Notes under the pieces: generated by a model
Seen by the model: only the letters and a program-made list of their open reading frames with translations
Told to the model about the DNA's origin: nothing
Database searches by the model: none
Source of the DNA: Akkermansiaceae bacterium UBA2381
GTDB taxonomy: Bacteria; Verrucomicrobiota; Verrucomicrobiia; Verrucomicrobiales; DEV007
Length of the DNA stretch: 64,000 nt
Direction: 5' to 3'
Assembly: GCA_002344215.1 (NCBI GenBank)
Contig: DDSV01000017.1
Location: 60,256 to 124,255 of the forward strand
Shown here: one piece after another, positions 61,712-64,000 of the stretch
Layout: each line of letters opens with the position of its first letter
How positions within the stretch are numbered: the stretch's first letter is position 1
Made by a program: the position numbers and the translations under genes

Positions 61712-62101
61712 TTACCAACCGGCGACGGTGGCAGGCACGTGCTGATCGCTGGTAGCGAGCGAGCAGGTAAGGTAGGCAACACCGGCAGCGGGGACCGTGG
61801 TTCCGAAGGTGTAAGTTCCTGCGGAAGGACAGGTAGGCTCGGTTTCGATCATTTTACCGGTACCAGTGATGGTTCCGACAACGAGAGCACCACCGGGGTT
61901 GAGCTCATAAAGGTTCTGGTAGGAACGGACCGCCTTTTGAACCGTGGCGATGTTCAGGATGCACTTGGCACGGTTTGAACCCTGCTTGTAAGCAGTGACA
62001 CCGATGAAGAGCACACTGATCAGGCCGAGAAGAACGGCGATCACGAGAGTTACTTCGATAAGAGTAAGACCAGCTTGTTTCTTGATGTTATTCAGTTTCA
62101 T
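61712..62101 (-). CDS. Major-type IV pilin
   Basis: 129 residues. Short prepilin leader cut at G11|L12 with Glu at +5 (KKQAGLTLIEVTLVIAVLLG), the conserved hydrophobic helix, and a C-terminal region with three cysteines (RAKCILN, PTCPSAG, YLTCSLA). The size, position downstream of pilT and strong hairpin after it suit a major pilin. The last 46 bp of its 3' region recur exactly at the window end in a second copy. Confidence 0.9.
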   Translation of the reverse strand: MKLNNIKKQAGLTLIEVTLVIAVLLGLISVLFIGVTAYKQGSNRAKCILNIATVQKAVRSYQNLYELNPGGALVVGTITGTGKMIETEPTCPSAGTYTFGTTVPAAGVAYLTCSLATSDQHVPATVAGW

Positions 62102-62117
62102 TATCTTTTATTACTTA

Positions 62118-62137
62118 TGTTGTTGTTGTTGTTGTTT
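62118..62137 (-). repeat. AAC/CAA simple repeat in the pilin 5' leader
   Basis: On the minus strand the leader contains an (AAC)n tract, then an A/T-rich stretch to the ATG at 62101. Such unstructured CA-rich leaders can raise translation; that role is inferred. Confidence 0.8.
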
Positions 62138-62173
62138 TGGTCGAGTCGCGAAGGACCTCGGCGAAAATGATTA

Positions 62174-63400
62174 TCAGCTCGCTTTCCCGCGGATGAAGAG
62201 GAGCTCCTCGCCTTCCTCTTCGTTCATGCGATTCATCTGAAATGCGGTGTGGCTGATCTTGCCCATGTTGAGCAGATTCCGGAGATTGGCGTCCCATTCG
62301 ATGTTGCCGCTGTGGCGGATGGCGTCTTCGAGAGACTTGGCGGCACCGTCGTAGGAGGAGATGCCGGAGCGGACCGCAGAACTATTGTTCTGAAGAAATT
62401 CGTAGTTGAGAACGCGGCCGTTTTCCGTCGGGATGAGGCCCTGCGAAAGAATGAACATGAGGATCTCGGACATGCGTCCGAGGAGCGACTTGTGCTGCGC
62501 CTGGGGAAAGAACTCGAGGATACGGCTGAGCGTTTTTACCGCACCATTGGTGTGAAGTGTCGAGATAACGACGTGCCCGGTTTGCGCTGCCTCAATTGCG
62601 ATCTCCATTGTTTCGCGATCCCGGATCTCACCGATCAGGATGACGTGCGGAGCTTTACGGAGCGCATCCTTGAGTCCCTGCTTGTAGGACGAAACATGTT
62701 TTCCAACTTCCTGCTGGGTCATGAAACCCGGGGAGGGGATTTGATTGCCCTCGCCATCGGGCTGGGGAAGAAAACGTGAATAGCGATATTCGATCGGGTC
62801 TTCTACCGTCACAATGTGGCGGGGATGATTCATCCGGAGCCAGTCGAGAATTGCCGCGAGCGTGGTTGATTTGCCGGAGCCGGTCTGCCCGGTCACCAGT
62901 CCGAAGCCCTGACGGCGCTTCATGAATTCGCAAACGGCACGCGTGGTGTCTGGAGCGAGGCCGAGAGTATTGAGGTCGGCGATGTCATCGCTAAGAATAC
63001 GGCAGGTAAGACCGGGGCCCGAGGTGCTGAGGTGCGCCTGGACACGCATCCGCCCGGAGATGGAGCCGTCGGGGAGGGGAAAGCCCTCTGTACTAAAATC
63101 GGCTACCTTGTCATCGAAGAGCCGCTGCTGAACGTCCCTCGTATTCTGCAGTTTTGCCGACGCTCCGACGCTTTCTGCCTCCTGCCGACCGTAAAGATAT
63201 TCGACCACGTTCATTACCACGTCAGCCGGCAATTCTCCAAGGCGCTTGATGATCTCAAGGCCTCTCTTGGTGTGGCAGTAGACCCAGTTTCCACTTCGAA
63301 TCTGAATATCAGAAATCGAATTCTGGCCTGCCACAGCGAAGATCTCGCTCATGATGTAGTGAGCCTGCGCCTGCGACTGGGATGTTCCCTGAGTGGTCAT
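62174..63400 (-). CDS. pilT: PilT/PilU-type twitching motility ATPase
   Basis: 408 residues. Walker A GQTGSGKST (171-179), Asp box VTVEDPIEYRY, Walker B HVILIGEIRDRETMEIAIEAAQTGHVV, His box STLHTNGAVKTLSRI, and retraction-type C-terminal lid. No tetracysteine zinc site, which fits PilT/PilU rather than PilB. Powers pilus retraction. First gene of the minus-strand run, with a good promoter just upstream. Confidence 0.94.
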   Translation of the reverse strand: MTTQGTSQSQAQAHYIMSEIFAVAGQNSISDIQIRSGNWVYCHTKRGLEIIKRLGELPADVVMNVVEYLYGRQEAESVGASAKLQNTRDVQQRLFDDKVADFSTEGFPLPDGSISGRMRVQAHLSTSGPGLTCRILSDDIADLNTLGLAPDTTRAVCEFMKRRQGFGLVTGQTGSGKSTTLAAILDWLRMNHPRHIVTVEDPIEYRYSRFLPQPDGEGNQIPSPGFMTQQEVGKHVSSYKQGLKDALRKAPHVILIGEIRDRETMEIAIEAAQTGHVVISTLHTNGAVKTLSRILEFFPQAQHKSLLGRMSEILMFILSQGLIPTENGRVLNYEFLQNNSSAVRSGISSYDGAAKSLEDAIRHSGNIEWDANLRNLLNMGKISHTAFQMNRMNEEEGEELLFIRGKAS

Positions 63401-63427
63401 TTAAATTCGTTGGAGGAATCGTAAATT

Positions 63428-63456
63428 ATATTAACGCCATAAAAACCATACTTCAA
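63428..63456 (-). promoter_or_regulatory. Candidate sigma-70-type promoter of pilT
   Basis: On the minus strand -35 TTGAAG (63456-63451) and -10 TAATAT (63433-63428) are separated by exactly 17 bp, about 28 bp before the ATG, in an AT-rich block. Confidence 0.6.
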
Positions 63457-63489
63457 GAGAATTTTCATTAAATTTTATAAATATTTATA

Positions 63490-63853
63490 TTCAGCGGGGT
63501 TTAGACGCTTTGCGAAGCGATTTTCGTGAGTCCTTTGCGCAAGAACTCCCCGCTTCCGTGCGAGAGAAAGGAGGGGGCGGGCGATCCCAACATCCTGGCC
63601 GGGCGCTTAGAAACGGGGTATAACGCGACAGTCGCCCCGTCCTTCACTGGGGGCGGGGAGTGCTCAACCTGGAGTAAGGAGCCGAATTCTGAGACTGATG
63701 GCCCTTCACCGAGTATTCAGCGTTTTGCCTCCAACGGCCCTAGCGGTTCTCTCTGATTTGACGCCTTTAAACCCATGGGTGTCGAGGGTAGTTTCTACCG
63801 GTCCTTTCACACAAAGTTGAGTGTCGCCTCCGGAAGGGGGGGCGGAGGCGATC
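63490..63853. other. Non-coding, structured GC-rich region (possible ncRNA) between pilT and the next pilin
   Basis: The gap 63401-63958 has no convincing gene. The first ~90 bp is AT-rich promoter DNA. Beyond it are several helices: GCGGGG/CCCCGC (63494-63499 with 63548-63553) enclosing CGCTT-TGCG-AAGCG (63506-63519); GGGCGA/TCGCCC (63579-63584 with 63632-63637); and TCGCCTCC/GGAGGCGA (63824-63831 with 63844-63851). I do not recognise tmRNA, RNase P, SRP or 6S RNA signatures on either strand. It could be a pilin leader or 3' UTR, a small RNA, or remnant DNA. Confidence 0.4.
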
Positions 63854-63870
63854 GATGCGGAAGAGTTCTA

Positions 63871-63916
63871 TAAAAACAAAAATCCCGGTCCTGGAAAGTA
63901 AACCTCCAGAACCGGG
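63871..63916 (-). terminator. Rho-independent terminator of the second pilin gene
   Basis: Minus-strand stem CCCGGTTCTGGA/TCCAGGACCGGG (one mismatch; 63905-63916 with 63884-63895) followed by ATTTTTGTTTTTA. It lies 42 bp after the stop at 63959. Confidence 0.85.
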
Positions 63917-63958
63917 AATGTTAGATTTGCTTTTCGTCAGGTATCCTGACGGAAGTGA

Positions 63959-64000
63959 TTACCAACCGGCGACGGTGGCAGGCACGTGCTGATCGCTGGT
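63959..64000 (-). CDS. Second pilin gene, C-terminal end only (continues beyond window)
   Basis: The last 13 residues and stop codon (TSDQHVPATVAGW) are visible, identical to the end of the pilin at 61712-62101. DNA identity with that gene extends over 63955-64000 against 61708-61753 without a mismatch. The flanking downstream DNA differs and this copy has its own U-rich terminator. A tandem pilin paralogue is the simplest reading. Confidence 0.8.
   Translation of the reverse strand, partial: TSDQHVPATVAGW

Noticed and set aside
63490..63853. RNase P RNA, tmRNA, SRP RNA or 6S RNA
   Set aside because: I looked on both strands for the conserved cores of these RNAs and did not find them.

Overview
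This is a GC-rich window in which nearly every base is coding. It most likely comes from a Verrucomicrobia-type bacterium of the PVC group. That is an inference from gene content: signal-peptide proteins with FG-GAP, ThuA, SMP-30 and sialidase domains, a MoxR/DUF58/VWA cluster, squalene-cyclase-like repeat proteins, and a type IV pilus/type II secretion machine in one long minus-strand run. No rRNA or other decisive marker is present.

Layout. 1-9.6 kb: the 3' end of gcvP, a MTH1-like Nudix hydrolase, a flavin reductase, a TfoX-N protein, a ThuA/SMP-30 fusion, a small c-type cytochrome, pyruvate kinase, PPK2 and trpE. 9.6-13.9 kb: a WalJ-like metallo-hydrolase, a rhomboid protease and small envelope proteins. 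13.9-22.4 kb: a tight four-gene minus-strand envelope operon ending in a 1084-residue protein with a C-terminal TlpA-like thioredoxin domain. 33.8-41.4 kb: a membrane protein, two VWA proteins, DUF58 and MoxR. 41.5-51.6 kb: a voltage-gated-type K+ channel, peroxiredoxin Bcp, an RsmA-Nudix fusion, a DapA-family lyase with an FG-GAP/sialidase protein and a GntR regulator, an L,D-transpeptidase-like protein and GlpD. 51.6-64 kb: the pilus/secretion machine, with PilT, pilins, PilM/PilO/PilP-like proteins, secretin, GspE and GspF.

The centrepiece is a complete selenium locus at 22.6-33.8 kb. On the plus strand lie mnmH (selU), a NifS-like cysteine desulfurase, the selenocysteine tRNA (selC), selD, selA, a four-gene PhnD/C/E/E-like ABC transporter and selB. 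selD is itself a selenoprotein, with an in-frame UGA at codon 17 followed by a hairpin very like the E. coli fdhF SECIS. Divergent from mnmH is a gene that standard calling would miss: a 107-residue exported protein with an HMA-like fold whose CxxC motif is UGGC, the first position being an in-frame UGA (22837-22839). It has its own Rho-independent terminator. The locus thus holds likely uptake (transporter), selenium mobilisation (desulfurase), activation (SelD), both uses of selenophosphate (SelU for tRNA 2-selenouridine; SelA/selC/SelB for Sec insertion) and one end product, the exported HMA-type selenoprotein. That small selenoprotein is the most promising candidate for something undescribed.
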